This document shows, piece by piece, positions 1-9,249 of a DNA stretch of 64,000 nt. The notes under the pieces were generated by a model, which had not been told where the DNA came from, searched no databases, and saw only the letters and a list, made by a program, of their open reading frames with translations. The DNA comes from Nesterenkonia sandarakina. GTDB lineage: Bacteria > Actinomycetota > Actinomycetes > Actinomycetales > Micrococcaceae. Location: positions 1,302,001 to 1,366,000 of the forward strand of contig NZ_JACCFQ010000001.1 of the NCBI RefSeq assembly GCF_013410215.1, read 5' to 3'. How positions within the stretch are numbered: position 1 is the stretch's first letter; the number at the start of each line of letters is the position of its first letter. The position numbers and the translations under genes were made by a program.

Positions 1-1668
1 TTCAAGGGTCCGGTGCCCCGGGTCTTCCTGGCCGCCCCGATGATCCTCGCCAGCGCCACACTGGTCCTCGCGCTTCTCCCGCAGCCGGCGCAGGCGCTGG
101 TCGAACCGTTCTCCACGCTGTTCGACCCGGTGGCTCCGGAGGTCGAGCCGACCTACCTCGCGCTCTGGCACGGACTGACCCCGGTGCTGGGGCTCTCCGT
201 GCTGACCTGGGTCCTGGGCTACCTGCTCTTCCGTGCCCGGGAGCCCTTCGCCCGGTGGCAGGCCAAGGTGCCCCCGGTGTTCGACGCCGAGCGCGGCTAC
301 CGCGCCACCGTGCGTGGAGTGGACATGCTCTCCTCCTGGGTCACGGCCCGCACCCAGCGCGGCGCGCTGGGCTGGTACCTGTTCATCATCCTGGCCGTGG
401 CGACCCTGGTGCCGCTCTCGGTGGTCATCTTCGGCGCCCCCGGTGGGTCCGGGGTCACCGACCGTTGGGCGCTGGATTCCTACATCATCGCGGAGCAGCC
501 GCTGCAGGTGGTCCTGGCGCTGGTCATCCTCGCCGGAGCCAGCGGGGCGATCTGGGCGCCGAAGCGTTTCATGGCGGTGCTGATGGTCTCGCTGTGCGGC
601 TGGGGGATCGCCGGGATCTTCGCGCTGCAGGGTGCCCCGGACCTGGCCCTGACCCTGCTGCTGGTGGAGTCGATCGTCCTGGTGGTCTTCGTGCTCGCGC
701 TGCGCAGCCTGCCGGCCGGGATCTGGACCCAGAGCCCCACCCGGTTCAAGTTCGGCCGGGCCGCTCTGGGCGTCGGCTTCGGTCTGGTCATGATGGCCGT
801 GGCGGTGATGTCGATGAACGCCCGCACCGCGGAACCGGTCTCGGTGGAGTACCCCTGGATGGCCTATGAGGTCGGGCAGGGTGCGAACATCGTCAACGTC
901 ACCCTGGTGGACCTGCGCGTCTGGGACACCTTCGGTGAGATCACCGTGCTCGCCGCCGCGGCCACCGGCGTCGCCTCGCTGATCTTCGTCAAGCGCCGTG
1001 ATGTGCAGCGCCGCGAGCTCCACGAGGTGCCCAGCGGCTCCGTCGGGCGGGTGCTCTCGGACAAGGCGCTCTCCCCGCGTCAGGTCCGCGAGATCAAGGT
1101 GGCCCGCTCCTTCGCCACCGTGGCGCGGGAGGCGTGGCTGGTGGCCGGGCGCACCGTGGCTCCGGAGCATCGCAGCATCGTCTTCGAGGTGATCACTCGA
1201 CTGATGTTCCACGGGATCATCATGATCTCGCTCTACCTGCTGCTGGCCGGGCACAATTTGCCCGGCGGCGGGTTCGCCGGCGGACTGCTCGCGGGACTGG
1301 CCTTCGTGCTGCGCTACCTGGCGGGTGGACGCTACGAGCTGGAGGCTGCGATCCCGTTCTCCGCCGGCGCCCTGATGGGCTGGGGCCTGGCGATCGCCTG
1401 CTTCACCGGACTGGCACCGCTGATCGCCGGTGGACAGGCCTTCCAGTCCTTCGACTTCTACCTCACGCTCCCGATCCTCGGCGAGCACCACTTCGTCTCC
1501 GCGATCCTCTTCGACGTCGGGGTCTACCTGGTCGTGATCGGCCTGATCGTGGACATCCTGCGCAGCCTGGGCTCGGAGATCGATGTGCGCAGCGAACGTG
1601 AAGGTCAGCGCGCGTCCACCACCGCCCACGGCATCCACGGCGAGACCTCCGCGGGGGTGGCACGATGA
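1..1668 (+). CDS. mrpA: Na+/H+ antiporter subunit A (MrpA/MnhA), C-terminal part, cut by window start
   Basis: The frame is open from base 1, so the start lies outside the window; the internal ATG/GTG codons near base 13 are not the start. About 555 residues are visible. They are mostly hydrophobic and carry the end of the MrpA antiporter-like domain. From about residue 390 a fused MrpB-like domain follows, with the segment AGHNLPGGGFAGG typical of MnhB. MrpA is the largest subunit of the multisubunit Mrp complex, which exchanges cytoplasmic Na+ for external protons and supports salt and alkali tolerance. No separate mrpB follows, as expected for the A+B fusion common in actinobacteria. The stop overlaps the next start (ATGA at 1665), so the operon is translationally coupled. 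Confidence 0.95.
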   Translation, partial: FKGPVPRVFLAAPMILASATLVLALLPQPAQALVEPFSTLFDPVAPEVEPTYLALWHGLTPVLGLSVLTWVLGYLLFRAREPFARWQAKVPPVFDAERGYRATVRGVDMLSSWVTARTQRGALGWYLFIILAVATLVPLSVVIFGAPGGSGVTDRWALDSYIIAEQPLQVVLALVILAGASGAIWAPKRFMAVLMVSLCGWGIAGIFALQGAPDLALTLLLVESIVLVVFVLALRSLPAGIWTQSPTRFKFGRAALGVGFGLVMMAVAVMSMNARTAEPVSVEYPWMAYEVGQGANIVNVTLVDLRVWDTFGEITVLAAAATGVASLIFVKRRDVQRRELHEVPSGSVGRVLSDKALSPRQVREIKVARSFATVAREAWLVAGRTVAPEHRSIVFEVITRLMFHGIIMISLYLLLAGHNLPGGGFAGGLLAGLAFVLRYLAGGRYELEAAIPFSAGALMGWGLAIACFTGLAPLIAGGQAFQSFDFYLTLPILGEHHFVSAILFDVGVYLVVIGLIVDILRSLGSEIDVRSEREGQRASTTAHGIHGETSAGVAR

Positions 1669-2477
1669 CCATCAACCTGACGCTGCTGGTGCTCATGGGC
1701 GCGCTCTTCGCCATCGGCATCTACCTGCTCCTGGAGCGTTCCCTGACCCGGGTGCTGCTGGGGATCATCCTGATCTCCAACGGGGTGAACCTGCTGCTGC
1801 TGCACACCGCCGGCCGCGCCGGCCTGGCCCCGATCTACGATCCTGAGATCGCCGCCGAGGAATACCTCGACCCGCTGCCTCAGGCGCTGCTGCTCACCGC
1901 CATCGTGATCGCCTTCGCCCTGGTCAGCATCATGCTGGCGCTGATCTACCGGTCTTGGGTGTTGGCGCGTCAGGACGAGCTCGCCGATGACGAGGAGGAC
2001 CGGCGCATCGCCTCCTACGCCAACGTCCACGACGTGGAGGAGGACGCCGAGCTGGCCACCGAGACCACCGAGTTCACCGACGAGACCGATGCCGCGGGCC
2101 GACAGCTGCTCAACCCACGCCGCGGATCAGACGCCGCCGAGACCGCCGAGGTCACCGGGGCCACGAGGGTCACAAGCACCGCGGGGGCCACGAGGACCAC
2201 GCAGGCCACTGAGGTCAGCGACACCACGGAGGCCGCCGATGCGACCGATGCGGTGCGCGACGGCGGGACGCACCCTGATCAGCTCGATGTCACCCTCGGC
2301 GCCGGACGCGCCGACGGCCCGCCGCGGAAGGCCGCTGTCGACCCCGACGCCGATCCCACCGACGATGGTGCCCACACCGACCTCACCGAGAACCCTGAGG
2401 CCGGCGGATCGGCTTCCGAGACCCCGACCAGCGATCCCGACGACGGACCGGACCCGAGCGAAGGAGGTCTGCGCTGA
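1665..2477 (+). CDS. mrpC: Na+/H+ antiporter subunit C (MrpC/MnhC) with long acidic tail
   Basis: The first ~100 residues hold three hydrophobic segments and the NuoK-like motif ISNGVNLLLL, which identify MrpC. The family is usually about 110-180 residues long; this protein has 270. Residues ~105-270 form a hydrophilic tail rich in Thr, Glu, Asp and Ala with low-complexity T/E/A stretches and no membrane segment. The start overlaps mrpA (ATGA) and the stop overlaps mrpD (TGATG). MrpC is part of the membrane core of the antiporter. The tail is probably cytoplasmic and disordered; its role is unknown. Confidence 0.93.
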   Translation: MTINLTLLVLMGALFAIGIYLLLERSLTRVLLGIILISNGVNLLLLHTAGRAGLAPIYDPEIAAEEYLDPLPQALLLTAIVIAFALVSIMLALIYRSWVLARQDELADDEEDRRIASYANVHDVEEDAELATETTEFTDETDAAGRQLLNPRRGSDAAETAEVTGATRVTSTAGATRTTQATEVSDTTEAADATDAVRDGGTHPDQLDVTLGAGRADGPPRKAAVDPDADPTDDGAHTDLTENPEAGGSASETPTSDPDDGPDPSEGGLR

Positions 2478-4207
2478 TGAACGCCGAGCTGCTCAGCTTC
2501 ACACCCCTGGCCGTGCTGGTCCCGTTCTTCGGCGCCGGATTCGCCTTCGCCTTCTACCGCAGCAAGTCGGCCCAGCGCGCGATCACCATCGGAGCGCTGG
2601 TGATCACTGTGATCCTGGAGATCACGCTGCTCAGCCAGGTCTGGAACGGCGGTGCCCACGCCATCCACCTGGCCGGCTGGCCCGCGCCGTTCGGCATCGT
2701 GATGGTCATCGACCGGTTCGCGGCGCTGATGCTGCTGGTCTCCTCGATCATCACCCTGTGCGTGCTGCTCTACGCGGTGGGCCAGGGCGCCGCGGAGGAG
2801 AAGGATGACTCCGGCCCGGTCTCGATCTTCTATCCCACCTATCTGATCCTGGTCGCCGGGGTCTCCAACGCATTCCTCGCCGGTGACCTGTTCAACCTCT
2901 ATGTGGGCTTCGAGATCTTCCTGACCGCCTCCTATGTGCTGCTGACCCTGGGCGGAGGTGAGTCCCGGATCCGCGCGGGCGTGACCTATGTGGTGGTCTC
3001 GATCGTCTCCTCGATGCTGTTCCTGATCACCATCGGGATGATCTACGCCGCCACCGGCACCGTGAACTTGGCCGATCTCGCGCTGAAGCTGGGCGATCTT
3101 GACCCGAGCATGCAGCTGACCCTGCACGTGATGCTGCTGGTGGCCTTCGGCATCAAGGCGGCAGTCTTCCCGCTGGCCTTCTGGCTGCCGGACTCCTACC
3201 CCACGGCTCCGGCTCCGGTCACCGCGGTGTTCGCCGGCCTGCTCACCAAGGTGGGCATCTATGCGATCATCCGCACCGAGACGCTGCTCTTCCCGGGGGA
3301 GCGGATCAACACGGCGCTGATGATCGTCGCGGCGCTGACCATGATCGTGGGCATCCTCGGTGCCCTGGCCCAGGCGGACATCAAGCGGATGCTCTCCTTC
3401 ACCTTGATCAGCCACATCGGCTATCTGGTCTTCGGACTGGCGCTGAGCTCGATCATCGGGATGGCCGCGACCATCTACTACGTGGCTCACCACATCACCA
3501 TCCAGACCACCTTGTTCCTGGTCACCGGGCTGATCGAACGCCGCTCTGGGACCTCGAACGTGCTGCGCCTGGGCGGACTGGCGAAGATCTCCCCGGTGCT
3601 GGGGCTGCTGTTCTTCATCCCAGCGATGAACCTGGCCGGGATTCCGCCGTTCTCCGGCTTCGTCGGCAAGCTGGGCATGATGCAGGGCGGAATCGCGGAG
3701 AACACCTGGATCACCTGGACGCTGGTGATCGCCTCGGTGGTGACCTCGCTGCTGACCCTGATGGCGGTGGCCAGGATCTGGACCCGCGGCTTCTGGCGCA
3801 AGCCTGAGGACGCCGACGAGACCCCGGAGCGCCAGCTGATGTCCAAGACGCTGGCCCACTCGCGTGCCGCGAACAAGCGCTTCCTGCCGATGTCCATGGT
3901 GGCGCCCACGGCGGCGCTGGTGGCGCTGTCGCTGGCCTTCACCGTCTTCGCCGGACCTCTGATGGACTTCTCGCGGGCCGCCGCCCAGGACATGTATGAG
4001 CGCACCCCGTACCTGGAGGCGGTCTTCGGACCCGAGCGCACCGAGGGCGTCCGCGATGAGCTTCAGGACTACGCCGCCACCTTCCTGATCGACTATGAGC
4101 TCGACGACGACGGCGCCGCCGAGCACGCCCCCGTGGAGACCTCGCTGCAGCCCGATGACGAAGAGGCCGAGGTTGTCCCGGAGATCACAGACGAGGATGA
4201 TCAGTGA
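2477..4207 (+). CDS. mrpD: Na+/H+ antiporter subunit D (MrpD/MnhD)
   Basis: The 576-residue polytopic membrane protein belongs to the NuoM/NuoN/MrpD proton-translocating family. Visible family features are the charged segments around AFGIKAAVFPLAFWLP (residues ~220-240) and the loop FSGFVGKLGMM near residue 395. Homologues are usually about 500 residues; here an extra ~70-residue Asp/Glu-rich C-terminus follows the last membrane helix. MrpD is one of the two antiporter-like subunits needed for cation/proton exchange. The ATG overlaps the mrpC stop by one base. Confidence 0.95.
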   Translation: MNAELLSFTPLAVLVPFFGAGFAFAFYRSKSAQRAITIGALVITVILEITLLSQVWNGGAHAIHLAGWPAPFGIVMVIDRFAALMLLVSSIITLCVLLYAVGQGAAEEKDDSGPVSIFYPTYLILVAGVSNAFLAGDLFNLYVGFEIFLTASYVLLTLGGGESRIRAGVTYVVVSIVSSMLFLITIGMIYAATGTVNLADLALKLGDLDPSMQLTLHVMLLVAFGIKAAVFPLAFWLPDSYPTAPAPVTAVFAGLLTKVGIYAIIRTETLLFPGERINTALMIVAALTMIVGILGALAQADIKRMLSFTLISHIGYLVFGLALSSIIGMAATIYYVAHHITIQTTLFLVTGLIERRSGTSNVLRLGGLAKISPVLGLLFFIPAMNLAGIPPFSGFVGKLGMMQGGIAENTWITWTLVIASVVTSLLTLMAVARIWTRGFWRKPEDADETPERQLMSKTLAHSRAANKRFLPMSMVAPTAALVALSLAFTVFAGPLMDFSRAAAQDMYERTPYLEAVFGPERTEGVRDELQDYAATFLIDYELDDDGAAEHAPVETSLQPDDEEAEVVPEITDEDDQ

Positions 4208-4926
4208 TGAAGAGACCTAAGACGCCGCTGAAGTTGGAGCTGCCGCTGATCGCGTTCCTCGGCTTCTTCTGGATGGCCATCTGGCAGGACTTCACCCTTG
4301 GGACGCTGATCATCGGTGTGGTCTATGCCACGATCATCGTGCGGGTGTTCTATCTGCCCCCGCTGCGCGGCAGCGGACGGCTCAACCCGCTGTGGGGTCT
4401 GGTGTTCACCGTGCGCTTCCTGATGAAGATGGTCGCGGCCTCCTTCCAGGTGTCTTGGATCGCGATCGTCGTCGGGCCCAGGGTGAAGAACTCGATCATC
4501 TCCGTGCAGCTGCGCAGCCACGATGACCTGATCGTCACCCTCACCGGGCACGCCCTGGCCCTGGTGCCAGGCTCGTTGGTCCTCGACGTGGACCGGACGA
4601 CGGCGACGCTCTACCTCCACGCCCTGGACGTGAACTCTGATGAGGACGCCGAGAAGATCCGCCAGGATGCGCTGAAGACCGAGGCGCTGCTCATCCTGAC
4701 CTGCGGGAACCGCTCGGATGTGGCGGTGGTCAAGGCGGAGAAGCGACTGGGCAGGATGTCGGGCTTCTCCAAGACCGAGCGCGACACCCCGTTCATCCAC
4801 CGCGGAGATGCTCCGCGCGGGGCTGACCGGGATGCCGAACGCTCCACCTGGGACTCCGCCGCGACCCGGACCCCCGGCGGTCCCGTCCCGTCCGAGCGGA
4901 CCACGATCGAGGAGGTGGAGCACTGA
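4204..4926 (+). CDS. mrpE: Na+/H+ antiporter subunit E (MrpE/MnhE)
   Basis: The 240-residue protein has two or three N-terminal hydrophobic segments followed by the MrpE family region, including SWIAIVVGPRVKNSIISV and ALALVPGSLVLDVD. The start is either GTG 4204 or the adjacent ATG 4207; both overlap the mrpD stop. Residues ~185-240 are a hydrophilic extension beyond the usual ~160-170-residue length. MrpE is an accessory membrane subunit of the Mrp antiporter complex. Confidence 0.92.
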   Translation: MMKRPKTPLKLELPLIAFLGFFWMAIWQDFTLGTLIIGVVYATIIVRVFYLPPLRGSGRLNPLWGLVFTVRFLMKMVAASFQVSWIAIVVGPRVKNSIISVQLRSHDDLIVTLTGHALALVPGSLVLDVDRTTATLYLHALDVNSDEDAEKIRQDALKTEALLILTCGNRSDVAVVKAEKRLGRMSGFSKTERDTPFIHRGDAPRGADRDAERSTWDSAATRTPGGPVPSERTTIEEVEH

Positions 4927-5513
4927 TGCTGGAGATCGCGGTGCCCATCACCCAGGTCCTGCTCGCCGTGGGCGCCCTCGGCAGCGTCTACCGGGTCTAT
5001 AAGGGCCCCTCCGTGCTGGACCGGGTGATCAGTCTGGACGTCATGCTCATCATCGTGGCCTCGATGATGATCCTGGACATGGTGGTCAACGACCACCAGG
5101 ACTTCATCATGTTCGTCGTGATCACCGCCGTGATCGGGTTCCTCGGCGCCGTGGCCATCGCCCGCTACGTGGTCGTGCGCTCTCCGGAGGAGGTGGCGAG
5201 CCAGACTCCTGAGCAGGACCCATACCCCGCCCCGCCGGTCGCGCCGGCCATCCCGGGTGTCGCCGCGGAGAACGAACCGGAGGCCCCCCATGATCCGGTG
5301 AGCACGCCTCGGATGCCTGGCCTGGCAGCCGAGGAGGGCGAGGACGAGTCCACCTCGTGGTTCTCCGCGCTGACCCGCTCCGGGTTCACTCCGCGCCGGC
5401 ACGATGATCCGACCCCTCCTGCGCGCACCTCAGGCGAGACCGAGTCCGGTGCTGATCCTGCCTCGGGCCGGACCCCAGGCAGGTCTTCGACCCAGGAGGG
5501 GCACGATGCTTGA
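4926..5513 (+). CDS. mrpF: Na+/H+ antiporter subunit F (MrpF/MnhF) with extended tail
   Basis: Residues 1-85 contain three membrane segments and the MrpF signature around RVYKGPSVLDRVISLD. The usual family length is about 90 residues, but this protein has 195. The extra ~110 residues are rich in Pro, Glu, Ser and Thr and look disordered. The ATG overlaps the mrpE stop (TGATG). The 3' end overlaps mrpG by 8 bases, so the tail is encoded inside the operon and is not a read-through artefact of an isolated ORF. Confidence 0.92.
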   Translation: MLEIAVPITQVLLAVGALGSVYRVYKGPSVLDRVISLDVMLIIVASMMILDMVVNDHQDFIMFVVITAVIGFLGAVAIARYVVVRSPEEVASQTPEQDPYPAPPVAPAIPGVAAENEPEAPHDPVSTPRMPGLAAEEGEDESTSWFSALTRSGFTPRRHDDPTPPARTSGETESGADPASGRTPGRSSTQEGHDA

Positions 5514-5892
5514 CGCTCTCGACACGGACCTGATCCTCGACGCCGTGGCCTCGGTCCTGCTGCTCATCGGCGGTCTGATGTCCCTGGCCGCGGGCGTCGG
5601 GCTGGTCCGGCTGCCTGACCTGCACTCGCGGATGCACGCCGCCACCAAACCCCAGGTGCTCGGCCTGCTGTCCCTGCTGCTGGCCGCCGCCATCACCTGG
5701 CGATCCTGGGAGTGGGTGGCGATCGTGCTGCTGGCCTGGGGGCTGCAGCTGCTCACCGCCCCGGTCAGCGCGCATGTGGTGGGCCGCTCCGGCTACCGCA
5801 CCAAACACATGCGCCGGGACCTGCTCACCCACGACGAGCTCGCCAGCGCAGTGGAGCGGATCAGCCGGGACATCCCACCCTCCCGCGGCTGA
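5506..5892 (+). CDS. mrpG: Na+/H+ antiporter subunit G (MrpG/MnhG)
   Basis: The 128-residue protein has three membrane segments and the MrpG motif RLPDLHSRMHAATKPQ. ATG 5506 is chosen because it has a good ribosome binding site (AGGAGGGG at 5493-5500) and gives a normal N-terminus; the frame is open further upstream to 5404, but that part lies in mrpF sequence. This is the last gene of the operon. The gene order A-C-D-E-F-G is complete. Confidence 0.94.
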   Translation: MLDALDTDLILDAVASVLLLIGGLMSLAAGVGLVRLPDLHSRMHAATKPQVLGLLSLLLAAAITWRSWEWVAIVLLAWGLQLLTAPVSAHVVGRSGYRTKHMRRDLLTHDELASAVERISRDIPPSRG

Positions 5893-5930
5893 GCCGCCGG
5901 TTCACCGAGGACCGGCGAGGGTCCGCCGTA

Positions 5931-5972
5931 GGCAGGTCGGCGCAGGCAGGTCGGCGCAGGCAGGTCGGCTTA
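5931..5972. repeat. Three tandem 14-bp repeats
   Basis: The unit GGCAGGTCGGCGCA occurs three times head to tail between the convergent ends of mrpG and the ECF transporter gene; the third copy ends in TTA instead of GCA. No gene is present here. It is probably a slippage product and a possible strain-variable locus. Confidence 0.85.
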
Positions 5973-5983
5973 GGCGGGGCGGC

Positions 5984-8506
5984 TCAGGTCCAGACCAGGT
6001 TCCAGGTGCCGCTGAGGATAGCCGCGCCCACGGCCAGCGCCCCGATCGCGGCGCCGGAGAGGATCACCGGGGCATCGGCCAGGCTGAATCGTGCCGGACG
6101 GGCCCAGCTGCGCGCTCCGGCGCCGAACCCGCGCGACTCCATGGTCACCGCGAGCCGGGTGGCCAGTCGGATGGCCTGGACCAGCAGCCCGAACCCTTGC
6201 GAGGCCGTGCTGCGCATGCGCCGGAAGAGACCTCCCTGCGCGGTGACTCCGCGGGCCCGTCGGGCGTGCCCGAGAGTGGTCCAATGCTCGGCGAGAAGCC
6301 CCAGCAGCCGCATCGCCGCCAGCGCCCCGAGCACGAATCGAGCCGGCAGTCGCAGCTGCTGCGCCAGGGAGTCCGCGAGGTCTGTCGGGTCTGTGGTGGA
6401 GAAGACGATCACCGAGGGCAGCACGATCGCGAAGGCGCGCGCCCCCAGTGCAAGCCCCAGGGCGATCGAACCCTCGCTGATCGTGGTGAACCCGAGATCA
6501 GCGACCACCGGCCCGGACTCCTCTGAGGCGATCGCAGTGCCCCAGGCCGCCACCAGCGCGCCGAGAGCAAAGGGCCAGATCCGCCGCAGGAAGCCCGCCG
6601 GTCGGATCCCGGCCAGCGGCAGCAGCGCGAGGCTCGCCAGGATGACGACGCCGGAGCTGACCACATCGATGGTCATCACCAGTGCCGCAGTGATCAGGAA
6701 GACCGCCAGAAGCTTCGCCAGCGCGTTGCGCCGCCCCAGCCAGGACAGCGAGCGCTGCGCCCCGAAGAGCTCCCCACCGGGGGCCTCGGAACGCGGAGGG
6801 TCTGCCGGCCCGCCCGAGTCAGGGGCCTGGATGTTCAGCTCTCTGGCGTCGACCCCGCGCAGGAAGGCCGCATCATGGGTGACTGCCAACACCGTCCCCC
6901 CGGAGTTGAGATGCTCGCGCAGCAGCAAGATCAGCTCGGCGAAGGTGCGGGCATCCTGACCGAAGGTGGGCTCATCGAGCATCAGCACCTCCGGTCCCGC
7001 CGAGAGCACCGTGCCGACCGAGAGTCGCCGCTTCTCCCCGCCGGAAAGGGTGAACGGATTGGCCTCGGCGAGCTCGGTGAGTCCCAGCCTCTCCAGCAGC
7101 TCAGCGACCCGCTCCTGGACCTGCTGCTCGGAGAAGAGCCGATCCGTGCCGCCGGGGACTCGTGCCTGCTCGGCCCCCAGGGCGAGCTCCTCGCGCACGG
7201 TGCTGCGCACGAACTGGTGCTCCGGCTCTTGGAAGACCACTCCGATCCGGGCGATCAGCTCGGCCGAGCGCCACTGGTGCGGGTCCGGGGTGCCCAGCGC
7301 ACCGGGTCCGCTGCCGGTGAGTTCCGTCGTGGCGGAGACACCGCCGGCATGTGCTGGGAGCAGGCCCGCCAGGGTCAGCAGCAGCGTGGACTTTCCCGCG
7401 CCGTTCGCGCCGGTGATGCCCACGCTCTGACCCCGGCGGATCACCAGGTCGAGATCCGTCAACGTCGGTGGAGCGGGGTGCGCCCGCCGCCAGCCGGCCT
7501 TGGGGGAGTGGCGCCCGACCGCGAGCCCCTGAGCCAGCAGCAGCGGCTCGCCCTCCGCTGCGGCGCTCGGCTCAGCTCGATGCTCCATGCCGGGTGCTGC
7601 GTCGTGCTGACCTGCGCCGTCGTGGTGGTCGCGGGATCCCTGCCGCCACGGGGGCAGCCCCTGCAGCGGGTCCCGGCCGGGCACCCAGAGCCCCATCTCG
7701 CCCAGCTCCTCGCGCAGCGGCGCATCGGTGAAGATGTCACCGGCGCGTCGTTGTCCTCGGATGCCGCCTCCGGTCTCCAGGATGAGCAGGGTGTCCATAT
7801 GCTCCGCCCAGACCTCGAGCCGATGCTCCACCAGGATCACGGTGGCCCCGGTGGCGGCAGCGGCGGCGAGCACCGCGTCACGGACCTGCCGCACACCCTC
7901 GGGATCCAGGTTCGCAGTGGGTTCGTCCAGCAGCAGCAGACCTGGACGCATGGCCAGGATCCCGGCCAGGGCCAGCCGCTGCTTCTGGCCCCCGGAGAGC
8001 TTCGCGCTGGGATGATCCAGTCCGAACTCCTGCAGGCCGACATCGCTGAGCGCGGCCTGGACCCGCTGCCAGATCTGCTCCCTGGGCACCGAGAGGTTCT
8101 CGGCGGCGAAGGCCACGTCGTCGCCGAGCCGGGAGAGCACGACCTGAGACTCTGGGTCCTGCTGCATCAGACCGGCCCTGCCTCGGGCCTTCTCGGGAGG
8201 AACCCCGTCGAGCAGGAGCGTGCCGTGGGCCTCAGCCTCCTCGTCGTGGAGCACCCCGGCCAGCGCGTGGAGCAGCGTGGACTTCCCAGCACCCGAGGGT
8301 CCGGCCAGAAGCACCTTCTCGCCTGGCTGGATGCGCAGGTCCAGGTCCTTCACCGCGGGATGCGGGCGTTCGGAATGCGTCCAGGACCAACGCTGCGCGG
8401 TGACGTCCACCCCGCGTTCCCGGTGCCCCGGGGATGTCGCCGTCAGCCCCGGTGCAACCTCGGGGACCGGATGGTCACGGACACGGCGGCCTGCGGGCTC
8501 ACCCAC
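5984..8506 (-). CDS. Fused ECF transporter: two ATPase domains plus T component (YkoD-YkoC type)
   Basis: The 840-residue protein has three parts. The first ABC ATPase has Walker A GPSGAGKST at ~69-77, signature LSGGQKQ at ~170-176 and Walker B ending LLLDEPTANLD at ~191-201. The second has GANGAGKST at ~366-374, LSGGEKRR at ~487-494 and LMLDEPTFGQD at ~508-518. A membrane EcfT/CbiQ-like domain follows from ~590 to the end. It energises uptake of a vitamin captured by the S component next to it. The GTG start at 8506 overlaps the S-component stop by 8 bases. The YkoE partner and the TPP riboswitch upstream point to hydroxymethylpyrimidine or thiamine as substrate. In Bacillus the same functions are separate proteins, YkoD and YkoC. 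Confidence 0.9.
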   Translation of the reverse strand: MGEPAGRRVRDHPVPEVAPGLTATSPGHRERGVDVTAQRWSWTHSERPHPAVKDLDLRIQPGEKVLLAGPSGAGKSTLLHALAGVLHDEEAEAHGTLLLDGVPPEKARGRAGLMQQDPESQVVLSRLGDDVAFAAENLSVPREQIWQRVQAALSDVGLQEFGLDHPSAKLSGGQKQRLALAGILAMRPGLLLLDEPTANLDPEGVRQVRDAVLAAAAATGATVILVEHRLEVWAEHMDTLLILETGGGIRGQRRAGDIFTDAPLREELGEMGLWVPGRDPLQGLPPWRQGSRDHHDGAGQHDAAPGMEHRAEPSAAAEGEPLLLAQGLAVGRHSPKAGWRRAHPAPPTLTDLDLVIRRGQSVGITGANGAGKSTLLLTLAGLLPAHAGGVSATTELTGSGPGALGTPDPHQWRSAELIARIGVVFQEPEHQFVRSTVREELALGAEQARVPGGTDRLFSEQQVQERVAELLERLGLTELAEANPFTLSGGEKRRLSVGTVLSAGPEVLMLDEPTFGQDARTFAELILLLREHLNSGGTVLAVTHDAAFLRGVDARELNIQAPDSGGPADPPRSEAPGGELFGAQRSLSWLGRRNALAKLLAVFLITAALVMTIDVVSSGVVILASLALLPLAGIRPAGFLRRIWPFALGALVAAWGTAIASEESGPVVADLGFTTISEGSIALGLALGARAFAIVLPSVIVFSTTDPTDLADSLAQQLRLPARFVLGALAAMRLLGLLAEHWTTLGHARRARGVTAQGGLFRRMRSTASQGFGLLVQAIRLATRLAVTMESRGFGAGARSWARPARFSLADAPVILSGAAIGALAVGAAILSGTWNLVWT

Positions 8507-9164
8507 GGGAGCGCCCGAGGCTCAGCCGCGGCTCCCGGTGGGCTCGGCGAGAGGCCAGCGGTCCCAGCACCGAGGCTGCCGCGAGCCCGCGGGTGGCGAG
8601 CCAGGGGATGATCCCGGCGATGATCGCTCCGGAGAGCGCGAAGCAGCTGATGTGGATGGCCGTCTCGACCGGTGCGTAGGCGTACATCGGCACGATCCAG
8701 TGATAGGTGATCCCACCGGTCAGCCCGGAGGCGGCGCCGGCGAGCATCGCGAACTCCAGCGAGAACCGGCGGTAGGCCACCGCCAGGAAGATCAGCTCCG
8801 CGCCGAGGCCCTGCATGAAGCCGGAGGAGAGCACCGTGAGTCCCCACTGCGAGCCGAGCAGCGCCGAGACCGCCGCGGCGACCATCTCGCAGTAGATCGC
8901 GGCACCGGGCTTGCGGATCACCAGGGCACCCAGGACGGCGGGAAACAGCCACATCCCGTGGACCAGGGTCTCCACCGGCGGGTAGAAGACGAAGAGGTTG
9001 CCGATCAGGTGGTAGCTGAGGTTCCAGCCCCAGAAGATCACCCCGGAGGCGACGGCGAGCACCGAGGCGACCACGATGTCAGAGACCGACCAGCGCCAGG
9101 ACCGGGCGGGGGAGTGGGCGGTGCCGCTGCGGGCGGAGGAGGTTGCGTGCTGGCTGCTGCTCAT
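8499..9164 (-). CDS. ykoE: ECF transporter substrate-binding S component, YkoE family
   Basis: The 221-residue membrane protein has about six hydrophobic segments after a short hydrophilic N-terminus. Segments such as VASGVIFWGWN, VLSSGFMQGLGAELIF and GLTGGITYHWI resemble the YkoE family of thiamine-related S components. It would bind hydroxymethylpyrimidine/thiamine in the membrane and dock on the fused ATPase-T protein encoded directly downstream (8-base overlap). The ATG at 9164 has a ribosome binding site (AGGGAG) about 8 bases upstream on the minus strand. A TPP riboswitch in the leader indicates repression when thiamine pyrophosphate is plentiful. Confidence 0.9.
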   Translation of the reverse strand: MSSSQHATSSARSGTAHSPARSWRWSVSDIVVASVLAVASGVIFWGWNLSYHLIGNLFVFYPPVETLVHGMWLFPAVLGALVIRKPGAAIYCEMVAAAVSALLGSQWGLTVLSSGFMQGLGAELIFLAVAYRRFSLEFAMLAGAASGLTGGITYHWIVPMYAYAPVETAIHISCFALSGAIIAGIIPWLATRGLAAASVLGPLASRRAHREPRLSLGRSRG

Positions 9165-9249
9165 GATGCTTCTCCCTGAGTGGGGGGTGGACCAAGAGCA
9201 CGCAGGAGGGAGGCTCGCGCCGCAGCATGAGCATCCGAGTGAAGATTCT

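Noticed and set aside
2279-4126. 615-residue open frame on the minus strand, antisense to mrpD
   Set aside because: It is a high-GC shadow frame rich in Gly/Arg/His/Gln with no domain, and it lies wholly over well-conserved mrpD.
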